Shown: positions 53,577-62,296 of the stretch, one piece after another
How positions within the stretch are numbered: position 1 is the stretch's first letter
Layout: each line of letters begins with the position of its first letter
Source of the DNA: Pseudobdellovibrionaceae bacterium
GTDB taxonomy: Bacteria; Bdellovibrionota; Bdellovibrionia; Bdellovibrionales; JAMPXM01
Reading direction: 5' to 3'
NCBI GenBank assembly: GCA_021463345.1
Contig: JAJTYM010000004.1
Location: forward strand, 1 to 64,000
DNA: 64,000 nt
Position numbers and translations under genes: made by a program
The notes under the pieces: model-generated
Told to the model about the DNA's origin: nothing
Seen by the model: only the letters and a program-made list of their open reading frames with translations
Databases searched by the model: none

Positions 53577-53587
53577 CACGCCTGGCC

Positions 53588-55438
53588 ATGGGTGGAACGG
53601 GGGATAAGGTCTTGGCGAATCTTCTGCAACTTCAGGGCGGCGCGAAACACTTCGGAGCGCGCACGCTGTTCCACGACGCCTCGTTCGCGATCAATGACGG
53701 TGAGCACGTCGGAGTCATCGGGCCCAACGGCGCCGGCAAGTCGACGCTGTTCAAAATTCTCATCGGGCAGGAAGGGCTGGATGAAGGCCGGATCACGCGC
53801 GTGAACGGCTTGCGCGTGGGCTATCTCGCGCAAGAGGACCATTGGTCGCGGGAAACGACGGTCGAGGGTTATTTGACCGGTTTGCTCACGCCGCTCTGGG
53901 AGTTGCGCGCGTTCGGCAAGCGCATGGGCCTGGATGAAGCGCTTTTCGCCAAACCGATCGCCGGCCTCAGCGGCGGATACCGCATGCGGGTGAAGCTGCT
54001 CCACCTGCTGGGCACGGAACCGGACCTGATGCTCCTCGACGAGCCGACCAATTACCTGGACCTCGAAACGCTCCTGGTCCTGGAGGATTTCCTGCTCGGG
54101 TTCAAGGGAGCGTTCCTGCTGATCTCGCACGATCGGGAATTCCTGCGACGGACGACCGATCACATCCTGGAAGTCGAAGCCGGTGAGATCACGAAGTATC
54201 CGGGGAACATCGACGATTACTTCGAGCAGAAAGCGCTGCTGCGGGAACAGCTCGAAAAGCGGGCGCTTTCGCTCGCCGCCCGCCGCGCGGAGGTCCTGGA
54301 CTTCGCCGCCCGGTTCGGGGCCAAGGCGACCAAAGCCCGGCAGGTCCAGTCGCGGCTGAGATCGCTCGAGCGGATGGAGGCCATCGAGGTGAGGCCGGTG
54401 GCCGTCGGCACGCGTATCCGCCTGCCCGAGCCGGAGCCGACGGGCAAGTCGGTGCTCTCGATCGAACGGGCCGATCTCGGGTACGGAGCGCGCGTCGTCC
54501 TGGGCGGACTGCGGTTCGAACTCAACCGCGGCGACCACCTCGGCGTGGTCGGCGTCAACGGCGCAGGCAAATCCACTTTATTGAAATCGCTCGCCGGGGA
54601 GCTCGCGCCGCTCGCGGGCGAGGTTCGGCGCGGCTTGCGTGCCGAGGTCGCCTATTTTGCGCAGCACGTCGCGGAGCGGCTGCGGCCCCAGGAGACGGTG
54701 ATCGACGAGATGGGGCGCTTCGCCGCCAAAGGAGTCACCCGCCAGGAGATCCTCGATCTCGCCGGATCGCTTCTGTTCTCGGGGGACGACGCGCGGAAAA
54801 AAATAGCTGTGCTTTCGGGCGGCGAGAAAAGCCGGGTCGCGCTCGGCCAGGTGCTGCTGCGCAAGGCGTCCTGCCTCCTCCTGGACGAGCCGACCAACCA
54901 CCTCGATTTCCACACGGTCGAGGCGTTGACCCAGGCGCTGCGCGCGTATCCGGGGAGCGTCGTGGTCGTCAGCCACGACCGCGGTTTCATGAGCCGGGTC
55001 GCCACGAAGATCCTCGAGATCCGCGCGGGCCGCGCCGACTACTACCCGGGGACTTACGATGAGTACGTCTGGAGCGCGCAGAAGGGCGTGATGGCGCGGG
55101 CCGCGCCGGCCCCCTCGGGCGGAACGGGCGTTGCCGCGGGGCCGACCGCGGAGTCGAAGTTCAATTTCAAGGAGCGAAAGAAAGCCTGGGAGCGCGAACT
55201 CAAGCAGATCGAAAAGGACCTGCAAAGGATCGAGAGGGACGTCGACGCGTTGAAAGCCGAGATCGAGCGGCGCGGAGCCGATCTGCCGGCCAAATCCGGG
55301 GCCGCCGCCGCGGACGAGGCCAAAGAGCTCGGGCTCGCGCAGGCGCGCCTCGACGGGCTCGAAGCCGAATGGTTGGGGAAGCTCGAGGCGCGCGAGGATC
55401 TCATGGGGCGGGTCGCCGGTCTGCGTTCCGCAGATTGA
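53588..55438 (+). CDS. ABC-F family ATPase
   Basis: 616 residues with no membrane domain. Two ABC modules: first Walker A IGPNGAGKST, signature LSGGYRMRVKL, Walker B LMLLDEPTNYLD; second VGVNGAGKST, LSGGEKSRVAL, LLLDEPTNHLD. An Uup-like C-terminal coiled coil (WERELKQIEKDLQRIERDVDALKAEI) follows. ABC-F proteins act on the ribosome E site, rescuing stalled translation or giving antibiotic resistance; which applies here is unknown. Its last 38 nt overlap the convergent transglutaminase gene. Confidence 0.93.
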   Translation: MGGTGDKVLANLLQLQGGAKHFGARTLFHDASFAINDGEHVGVIGPNGAGKSTLFKILIGQEGLDEGRITRVNGLRVGYLAQEDHWSRETTVEGYLTGLLTPLWELRAFGKRMGLDEALFAKPIAGLSGGYRMRVKLLHLLGTEPDLMLLDEPTNYLDLETLLVLEDFLLGFKGAFLLISHDREFLRRTTDHILEVEAGEITKYPGNIDDYFEQKALLREQLEKRALSLAARRAEVLDFAARFGAKATKARQVQSRLRSLERMEAIEVRPVAVGTRIRLPEPEPTGKSVLSIERADLGYGARVVLGGLRFELNRGDHLGVVGVNGAGKSTLLKSLAGELAPLAGEVRRGLRAEVAYFAQHVAERLRPQETVIDEMGRFAAKGVTRQEILDLAGSLLFSGDDARKKIAVLSGGEKSRVALGQVLLRKASCLLLDEPTNHLDFHTVEALTQALRAYPGSVVVVSHDRGFMSRVATKILEIRAGRADYYPGTYDEYVWSAQKGVMARAAPAPSGGTGVAAGPTAESKFNFKERKKAWERELKQIEKDLQRIERDVDALKAEIERRGADLPAKSGAAAADEAKELGLAQARLDGLEAEWLGKLEAREDLMGRVAGLRSAD

Positions 55439-57455
55439 ACGCGGCGGAGCGTTTGCGGAACGCCTTGGCGCGCTTGCGGGTCTCGCCCGGGTCCGTCGCC
55501 GCGCGCCCGTAGCGGAGGGCGATGAATTCGGCCGTGAGCGCTTCGATTTCCCGCGACTGCCCGGGGCGCGCTCGGCTCAAGCGGCGCGCGAAGGCGAGCG
55601 GCCCTTCCGTCGCCGCGCGCGGGAGTCCGGCCGCTTCGCATCGCGCGCAGAAACGATGGTAGCCGTCGAGCAGCGGGTCTTCGCGTTTCGCTTGGAAGCG
55701 CAGGATCGCCTGCAGGGCGATCGCGAACAGGAGCAGACCCACTCCCACCCAGAGGAAAAAGATCCAGCGGCTGGCTCCGCCGAGGCCGAGCTTGGCGAGC
55801 AGTTCTTGCTGGTACTGGAAGTCGTATTTCAGCAGGAAGTTGTTCCAGCGGCTGGCGGCGGCGTCCCATGCCAGGCGCGCGCGCCACGTCCAGCGCGTCG
55901 CCCAACCGCGGCCGTACCCGCTTCGGATCATGTCCGCGGAAAGGCCGTCGCGCAATTGGTTCGGTTCGACGAGATTGAAGTCGCCGCCGCCGCGGATGCG
56001 CAGGGGCGCGATGGTGGCGGTGGGATCGACCCTCCGCCAGTGGCCGGCGCTCTCGTCCCAGACCTCGGACCACGCGTGGGCGTCGAGGTTGCGGACGATG
56101 AGGTAACGGCCGAAGCCGTTGTAGACGCCGCCCTGGAAGCCGACGACCACCCGGGCCGGCACGCGCATCAGGCGCATGAGCGAGGAGAACGAGGCCGCGA
56201 AGTGCTCGCAGAAGCCCACTTTGGTTTCGAAGAGGAATTCGGAGAGCCGTCCCGTTTTGAGCGCGCCGGGCTCGCGGGTGTAGCGGAACCCCTCGTCGTC
56301 GAAGAATTTCAGCACGCGGTCCGCGCGCGCGCGCGCGCTGCCGTCGGTCTCGCTGTCGAGCCTCGCGGCGAGCTCGGTCACGTCCTGGCCGACGTCGGGC
56401 GGCAATTGGGTGTAGGCGCGCCGCTCCTCCTCGGACAGGCTTTGCGCGGGATGCTCGGACGAGGAGAAGGCCTCGTAGAGCACGCGCGCGCCGACGTCTT
56501 TGGCGGTTTCGAAAACCCATCCCGGCCGCCGCCGTACCTGCGTGTTCTTGACCGGGTCTCCGAATCCGATGTCGCGGGGGACGTCGAGGGCGAAGAGCCA
56601 TTTTTTGTAATTCGGCTCGAGGACGATTTCCTGGACGACCGAGCGCCCCTGGTTCCTGCGGGCCGTTTCACCCAAGCGGCTGGGTTTCGGCTCCCTGCCC
56701 TCGCGGGACCAGCGCAGGCCGCCCTCTGAAACGTGCAGGATCGCCCCGCGCCAGTACATGTCCTCGGGCGACGGCGGCCGCCCGCGAGTGAAGGTCACGC
56801 GGAACGCGGGGTCTTCGGAGCCGATCAGGCGCTCGACGTCGCCTGGACTCATCTCATCCGAGAACCCGGTCAGGGTCGACGGCGGGGCGCTCAGCCTCCA
56901 AAACCCGGTGGAGAAACGCGGGAACGCGACGAACAGGAAGATCCAGACGGGGAGCGAGACGGCCAGCAATCGCATGGCGGGCCGGAACGAACGCGCCGAC
57001 GCGCGCCGGTCGCGCTTGTGGATCTGGAACATCAACGACGTGACAAGCAGGACGTCGAGCCCCATGTAGAGCGTCGAAGGCAGGCTTTGCGAGACCAGGA
57101 GGTGCGCCATCAACAGGAAGTAGCTCGTGAAGACGATGATCATCGCGTCGCGATAGCGGGTGGCTTCGAGCGTCTTCAGGGACGCGAGGTAGACGAGGAG
57201 CGCCGTCGCCGGCTCCTGGCCGAGGATCGTCTGCCATTGGAAGAACACGCCGCCCACTCCGCAGGCGACGAGGAGCGCGCGCAGCCAAGGGGGAGGGAGA
57301 GCGACGTTCTTGAAGAGATGCAGGGACGTCCACAGCAAAAACGTGATCGACGTCGCCGTGACCCACGGCGGGAGTTCGAACGTGTGAGGGATCACGTTGA
57401 ACCCGACGACGAGGAGGAGCAGGAGTTGGATCTGTTTACCCGGCGGCGCGGCCAT
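55401..57455 (-). CDS. TgpA-like membrane transglutaminase (DUF3488 plus transglutaminase core)
   Basis: 684 residues. The N-terminal half has about six to seven membrane segments (LLLLLVVGFNVIPHTFELP onward), then a periplasmic transglutaminase-like domain. The catalytic triad is visible: Cys in KVGFCEHFAASFSSLM, His in NLDAHAWSEVWD and Asp in WRRVDPTATIAP. A final membrane segment (FFLWVGVGLLLFAIALQA) and a DUF4129-like tail follow. It ends the MoxR-DUF58-TgpA operon, a common trio of unclear envelope function; it overlaps DUF58 by 20 nt. Confidence 0.92.
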   Translation of the reverse strand: MAAPPGKQIQLLLLLVVGFNVIPHTFELPPWVTATSITFLLWTSLHLFKNVALPPPWLRALLVACGVGGVFFQWQTILGQEPATALLVYLASLKTLEATRYRDAMIIVFTSYFLLMAHLLVSQSLPSTLYMGLDVLLVTSLMFQIHKRDRRASARSFRPAMRLLAVSLPVWIFLFVAFPRFSTGFWRLSAPPSTLTGFSDEMSPGDVERLIGSEDPAFRVTFTRGRPPSPEDMYWRGAILHVSEGGLRWSREGREPKPSRLGETARRNQGRSVVQEIVLEPNYKKWLFALDVPRDIGFGDPVKNTQVRRRPGWVFETAKDVGARVLYEAFSSSEHPAQSLSEEERRAYTQLPPDVGQDVTELAARLDSETDGSARARADRVLKFFDDEGFRYTREPGALKTGRLSEFLFETKVGFCEHFAASFSSLMRLMRVPARVVVGFQGGVYNGFGRYLIVRNLDAHAWSEVWDESAGHWRRVDPTATIAPLRIRGGGDFNLVEPNQLRDGLSADMIRSGYGRGWATRWTWRARLAWDAAASRWNNFLLKYDFQYQQELLAKLGLGGASRWIFFLWVGVGLLLFAIALQAILRFQAKREDPLLDGYHRFCARCEAAGLPRAATEGPLAFARRLSRARPGQSREIEALTAEFIALRYGRAATDPGETRKRAKAFRKRSAAFNLRNADRRPAP

Positions 57456-58359
57456 TGTCGTCGTCCTTCGGGAAAAGGGCCAGTTCTTCCATGCAGCGCT
57501 CGTAGTGGCGGTGATCGTCGCGGGCCGGCACGAGCGAGTGGGGCAGTCGGAGCGCGTAGGTCAGGCGCTGCCGCTTGGCGAGTTCGACCCAGGCCGCGAG
57601 TTGCGAAAGCCGCGCCTCGCGGTCGAGGCCGTGGAGATGGTCGTAGTCGAAAACGACGGCCGCCGGATCGCCCTCGTCGAATTCCTTGACCAGAAGCGGG
57701 CGTCCGCGGGCGAACGCCTTCCAATCGATCCGGCGCGCCGGGTCGCCGGGTCGGTACTCGCGATGCCCGTGGAAGTCGTCGCCTCCTCGGGCGGCGCGGG
57801 CCCTCGGCCCGTCAGCCGAATCGAGTTCGGTCTCCGGCAGCGGCCGGTCGCCTTTGGGGGTCGGATAGACGAGATACGTCTCCTCGCGGCTGAAGTGGGT
57901 CCATGCGTAAAACAGGCCGACCGGGAACACGGTCGACACCTTCAGGCTCCGGAGCGGGTAGCGGCCCCTCGTTCCCGCGCGGTACGCGCTTTTGAGGCGC
58001 AGGACCGATCGGGCGGGGAGCGGTTGGAGGTTCTCCGTCTCGCGCTCGAATTTCAGGCGGCGCGGGCGCACCTCGAGGTTGAAGCGCGTGTCGTTGCCGG
58101 CGTTCTCGAGCGCCGTGACCAGCGTGATCGTGGCCCCGGCGAACCCGGGCTCGGCGCTCACCCCTTGAATACGGACGTTTTTGAGGTTGTTATGGGTCTG
58201 GATCATCGCGACGAGGGCGATCGCCAGCAGGAAAAACGCGAGCATGTTGACCAAGTTGTTGGCGTAGGTCGCTCCGACGAGCAGCATGACGACGATGCCG
58301 GCGAAGAACACGAAGCCGAAGCGGGTCGGGATGATGTAGATCTTGCCGTCGCGGCCCAT
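57436..58359 (-). CDS. DUF58 domain protein
   Basis: 307 residues. Two N-terminal membrane segments (FGFVFFAGIVVMLLVGATY and LVNMLAFFLLAIALVAMI) precede the DUF58 region with the signature GDDFHGHREYRPGDPARRIDWKAFARGRPLLVKEF, near a vWA-like fold. It partners MoxR ATPases. I chose the ATG at 58359 because GGAGGGAGA precedes it; the open frame to 58584 is antisense-like Arg/Pro-rich sequence inside moxR. Confidence 0.93.
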   Translation of the reverse strand: MGRDGKIYIIPTRFGFVFFAGIVVMLLVGATYANNLVNMLAFFLLAIALVAMIQTHNNLKNVRIQGVSAEPGFAGATITLVTALENAGNDTRFNLEVRPRRLKFERETENLQPLPARSVLRLKSAYRAGTRGRYPLRSLKVSTVFPVGLFYAWTHFSREETYLVYPTPKGDRPLPETELDSADGPRARAARGGDDFHGHREYRPGDPARRIDWKAFARGRPLLVKEFDEGDPAAVVFDYDHLHGLDREARLSQLAAWVELAKRQRLTYALRLPHSLVPARDDHRHYERCMEELALFPKDDDNGRAAG

Positions 58360-58400
58360 GGGCTCTCCCTCCGGCGCGTCGCTCGACGCGCCAGCAGTCG

Positions 58401-59351
58401 TCAATCGACGCGGACTCCGGCGAGAATGTCCTCGGCGAGTTTCTTGCCGGTTTCGCCGCTGAGATCCTCGACGGGATTGAGGCGGTGGCTCATCACGGGG
58501 ATGCAGACGGCCTGCACGTCCTCGGGGAGGACCATGTCTCGGCGATCGAGGAACGCCCAGCTTTGCGCGGCCCGAACGAGGCACAGGGCGCCTCGCGGAG
58601 AGAGGCCGCGCTGGCCCGCGCGCAGGCGGCTCTGCTCGACCAGGTCCTGGATGTAGTTGATGATGGCGTCGGAGGCGTGCACGGCGCGGACGCGGCTCTG
58701 CAGCTCCAGGAGCTCGGCCGCGGTGAACATCGGCTCGATTCTCTCGAGCGCGTCGGCGCGGGCTTCGCCGAGCAACAGGCGTTTTTCGGCCTCTCGGCTC
58801 GGGTACCCGAGCTCGATGCGCATCAGGAATCGGTCGAGCTGCGACTCGGGGAGGGGGAACGTGCCGATCTGTTGGCGCGGATTCTGCGTCGCGATCAGGA
58901 AGAACGGCCGGGGCAGATCATGGGTCGCGCCGTCGACGCTGACCTTGTGCTCCTCCATCGCCTGCAGGCAGGCGCTTTGGGTCTTGGGCGTGGCGCGATT
59001 GAGCTCGTCGGCGAGGATCAGCTCAGCGAAGATCGGGCCCGGGTGGAACGCGAACTGACGGCGCTCGGGATCGTAGATCGAGCTGCCGAGGATGTCGGCC
59101 GGGAGCAGGTCGTTGGTGAACTGGATGCGGGACGTGCGCAGTCCCAGCGATTTGGCGAAGACTTTCACGAGCGTCGTTTTGCCGACCCCGGGGATGTCCT
59201 CGATGAGCAGGTGGCCGTCGGCCAGCAGGCAGCACAGCGTCAGCCGGATCTCGCGGTCTTTGTCGAGGATGACCTGGCCGGCCTCCGTGAGGAACCGGTC
59301 GAGGCGGGTCTGGACGTCTTCGGCGAACGGGGCTGCGCGCGCTAAGGTCAT
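58401..59351 (-). CDS. MoxR-type AAA+ ATPase
   Basis: 316 residues. Walker A GVGKTTLVKVF, Walker B ILADELNRATPKTQSALLQ-like, sensor segment FFLIATQNP, and the MoxR motif GTFPLPESQLDRFLMRIELGYP. MoxR proteins are chaperone-like ATPases that mature partner complexes and are almost always next to DUF58/vWA genes, as here (41 nt). It is the first gene of the operon. A TTGAAA lies upstream on the minus strand but its -10 is poor. Confidence 0.95.
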   Translation of the reverse strand: MTLARAAPFAEDVQTRLDRFLTEAGQVILDKDREIRLTLCCLLADGHLLIEDIPGVGKTTLVKVFAKSLGLRTSRIQFTNDLLPADILGSSIYDPERRQFAFHPGPIFAELILADELNRATPKTQSACLQAMEEHKVSVDGATHDLPRPFFLIATQNPRQQIGTFPLPESQLDRFLMRIELGYPSREAEKRLLLGEARADALERIEPMFTAAELLELQSRVRAVHASDAIINYIQDLVEQSRLRAGQRGLSPRGALCLVRAAQSWAFLDRRDMVLPEDVQAVCIPVMSHRLNPVEDLSGETGKKLAEDILAGVRVD

Positions 59352-59515
59352 GCGCCACTCTTCGGCGATCCGCGCGCCGATTTCAACGGGCTGGGGTCAT
59401 GGTTCGGCGACATCTGGACGTCATCGGGACGGGGCGCCGCGCTAACTGCGGGGAGGGGGGCGTGGAGGCGGCATCCCCGACCAGGGGCCTGCCTCGGCCC
59501 TGCGCGGGGGAGCGT

Positions 59516-60838
59516 TCAAAGTTTCTCCTCGACCAGCTCGATGAACCGGCTGAGCGCGAGCGCGCGGGAGGCGAGCGAAGGGAGGCGGATGAACTCCTCT
59601 TCGGTGTGCATGCGGCCGCCGACGGGCCCGAGGCCGTCGATGACGACGCTGGAGCGGTCGCTCATGTAGTTCACGTCGCCGGCGCCGCCGGCCATCTCGG
59701 CTTCGATCCCGGCGCCTTCGATGTCGTTGACGATGTTCACGAGATCCCGGACGAGGGCGCGCGAACGGCGCGTGCTGGAAAACGGCGGGCAGTCGTCGCA
59801 GATCTCATAGGTCACTTCGGGCCCGACGGTCCGATCGCGGTTGTAGACGGTTTGTTTGGAGAGGATCATGCCGATTTTTTTGTGAAGGCCGTCGCGCCCC
59901 TGGAAGGTCGCGAAACGGGTGTCGAGTTTGGCTTCGGCGAACCCGCAAATCACGTTGTAGCGGTCCCGGCCCCCCTCGAACCGGCCGACGTTGACGGCGA
60001 TGTCGTTCCTCGGGTCGTTGAGCTTGTGAAGTTTGGCGATTTTGATCGCCAGCTCGTGGGCGGCGTTGACGTGCTCGCCGCGCGAGCGTCCCGCGTGCGC
60101 CTCGACGCCTTTGACGGAGATCCTGTACCAGCGGTTCCCGCGCCGGGAACGGATGACGCTGCCGTTGTCGAGAGCGGGTTCGAAGCCGAGGGCCATGACC
60201 GCGTCCTTGGCGTACTCGCGGAATCCGTCGTTGAAGCCGATCGACCCCGCCTCCTCGTTGGGCGAGGAGATGAAACGCAGGCCGAAGCGTCTCCCGGCGC
60301 GCTTTCCCGCGTGTTCCCGGCCCCTCGCCTCCCTCGCGCGGAGGAACAGCTCGATCCCGAGGATCGCGATGACCAGGCCGCCTTTGTTGTCGATCACGCC
60401 CGCGCCGCGCGCGAGCCCGCCGTCCCCGAGGACCTCGAACGGCCCCATGTGCTCGAGACCGAGCACCGTGTCGGAATGGGAGACGAAGTTGATCCACTTC
60501 ACGGCCCCCCGCGCCTCCTCGGGCGCGAGCCGCGCTTCGAGCAGGAGGCCGGATACGCCCTGGCCGCGCGGATTCTCCGTCCAGGAGACATCGAAACCCA
60601 GGCGCTCCAGCCGGTCGGCGAGGAGCCTCTGGACGAGGTTCACGCCGGCGATGTTCTCGGTGGTCGAGTCGATCGCGACCAGCTCTTCGAGGAATCGGAG
60701 GGGATCGAGCCCGCCCTCGGTCAAACGCGGCGTCCACGGGTCGTTTTCGTAGATCAGGCTGCCGCGGGCGGGGCCCGCGGGTTTTGTCCTGAGGGGGAAC
60801 GGGATCTTGCGGAGCCGGCGGATCAAACTCGCGCGCAC
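59516..60838 (-). CDS. M20-family metallopeptidase (ArgE/DapE/CPG2 type)
   Basis: 440 residues. Metal-site motifs in order: His/Asp in NFVSHSDTVLG, Asp in GAGVIDNKGGLV, the Glu-Glu pair in FISSPNEEAGSIGF, and a lid domain (VKGVEAHAGRSRGEHVNAAHEL). It is probably a cytoplasmic di-zinc aminopeptidase or carboxypeptidase; the substrate is unknown. The start codon is GTG at 60838 with GGGAGG upstream. It lies 42 nt after the MFS gene in the same direction, suggesting peptide uptake or export plus cleavage. Confidence 0.9.
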   Translation of the reverse strand: MRASLIRRLRKIPFPLRTKPAGPARGSLIYENDPWTPRLTEGGLDPLRFLEELVAIDSTTENIAGVNLVQRLLADRLERLGFDVSWTENPRGQGVSGLLLEARLAPEEARGAVKWINFVSHSDTVLGLEHMGPFEVLGDGGLARGAGVIDNKGGLVIAILGIELFLRAREARGREHAGKRAGRRFGLRFISSPNEEAGSIGFNDGFREYAKDAVMALGFEPALDNGSVIRSRRGNRWYRISVKGVEAHAGRSRGEHVNAAHELAIKIAKLHKLNDPRNDIAVNVGRFEGGRDRYNVICGFAEAKLDTRFATFQGRDGLHKKIGMILSKQTVYNRDRTVGPEVTYEICDDCPPFSSTRRSRALVRDLVNIVNDIEGAGIEAEMAGGAGDVNYMSDRSSVVIDGLGPVGGRMHTEEEFIRLPSLASRALALSRFIELVEEKL

Positions 60839-60880
60839 TCGGGACCTCCCGGTTTGGCTGGCGGGCTTGGGGCGACTGTG

Positions 60881-62152
60881 TCAGGGTTCGCGCGGCTCGG
60901 CAACGGGAACCTTCGCGAGGATCGCTGCGCCGATGACGAACAAAAGGATGACGCTCAGGATGGAATGGCGGGGGTCGCGGCTGATGAGGCTCACCACCGC
61001 CATCAGAAGGGGCCCGAGCACGGCCGAAAATTTCCCGAGCATGTTGTAGAAGCCGAAAAATTCGCCGGCTTGGTCCTGCGGGATCATCCGCGCGAACACG
61101 GCGCGGCTGATGCTCTGTATGCCGCCTTGCACGAGGGCGATCATCACGGCGAGCACGTAGAATTCGCGCTCCTCGGTCATGAAGTACGCCCAGACTGTTC
61201 CCAATATGTAGACGGATATGCAGGCGAACAGGGCGCGTTTGGCGCCGACGCGCCCGGCGATCCAGCCGAAAGCGAGGGTCGCCGGGAAGCCGACGAACTG
61301 CACGATGAGGATCGCGACGATCAAGCCTTCCGCCTTGAATCCGATCGACATCCCGTAGTCGACCGACATTTTGATGATCGTGTTCACCCCGTCGATGTAA
61401 AAAAAATACGCCAGCAGGAACAGGCCGAGGTATTTGCGCCGGCGCAGCTCGAGAAGGGTGCCCCAAAGCTGTTTCGCCCCGGTGAAGACCAGGCGGCGGA
61501 GCGGGATCTTTTCAGGTCGCGCCGAGCCCGGGCGGTGCTCGGGAACGAACAGGAAGGTCGGGATCGCGAAGACCGCCCACCAGACGGCCACGGAGAGGAA
61601 CGCGAAACGGGTCGCCTCCGCCTTGTCCGGGAACCCGAACCATTCCGGTTTCGTGATGGTGACGACGTTGAACAGGAAAAGCAGGCCGCCGCCCAGGTAG
61701 CCCAGGGCGAAGCCGAACGCCGAGGCGAACTCCATCCTGTCGCGCTCGGCGACGTTGCAGAGGAGGGCGTCGTAGAACGTGTTGGCGCCCATGAAGCCGA
61801 TGTTGGCGACGACGAAGAGCGCGATCGCGCGCGGCCAATCGCCTTCGGCGACGGACGGGAACAGCGCGGTTCCCAAGATCCCGAGGAGGGTGAACAGGAG
61901 CAGGAACGTTTTTTTGCCGGACCCGCGGTCCGCCAGCGCGCCGAACACGGGGGACAGGCCGGCCAGAAGCGCGCTGACCAGGGAGTGCGAGAACCCGAGT
62001 TGCGCCGTGCTGACCGCGACGTCGGCGCCTCGGCTCCAGTAGTTCTTGAAAAAAATCGGGAACAGGGCCGTGACGACCGTCGTTGAAAACGCGGAATTCG
62101 CCCAATCGTACGAAGCCCACGCCAGCATTTCGCGAGACACGCGTGTTTTCAA
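60881..62152 (-). CDS. MFS transporter, Atg22/UMF1-like
   Basis: 423 residues, about 12 membrane segments. The N terminus AWASYDWANSAFSTTVVTALFPIFFKNYW is the UMF1/vacuole-effluxer Atg22 signature; Atg22 exports amino acids from the yeast vacuole. Pairing with the M20 peptidase supports an amino-acid or peptide role (inference). The start is TTG at 62152 or the ATG at 62128 just before the signature; neither has a strong ribosome binding site. Confidence 0.88.
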   Translation of the reverse strand: MKTRVSREMLAWASYDWANSAFSTTVVTALFPIFFKNYWSRGADVAVSTAQLGFSHSLVSALLAGLSPVFGALADRGSGKKTFLLLFTLLGILGTALFPSVAEGDWPRAIALFVVANIGFMGANTFYDALLCNVAERDRMEFASAFGFALGYLGGGLLFLFNVVTITKPEWFGFPDKAEATRFAFLSVAVWWAVFAIPTFLFVPEHRPGSARPEKIPLRRLVFTGAKQLWGTLLELRRRKYLGLFLLAYFFYIDGVNTIIKMSVDYGMSIGFKAEGLIVAILIVQFVGFPATLAFGWIAGRVGAKRALFACISVYILGTVWAYFMTEEREFYVLAVMIALVQGGIQSISRAVFARMIPQDQAGEFFGFYNMLGKFSAVLGPLLMAVVSLISRDPRHSILSVILLFVIGAAILAKVPVAEPREP

Positions 62153-62296
62153 TGGCTCTTACCGGTTGAGAGTGAGGCGTTGACCCGCGCTCGGGGCCCG
62201 CCCGCGATCGTAACTTGTTTTTCCGCCCCCGCAAAGGGCTTGTTGGGCGCGTCGCCGTTTCCGCCGGGGCGTCCCGGGAGGCGTCCCGGAGGAGCG

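Noticed and set aside
59399-62086. 895-codon open frame on the plus strand
   Set aside because: It runs antisense across the M20 peptidase and Atg22-like MFS genes, which have clear motifs. The translation is Asp/Glu/Arg/Gly-rich and motif-free, as expected from GC-rich codon bias.
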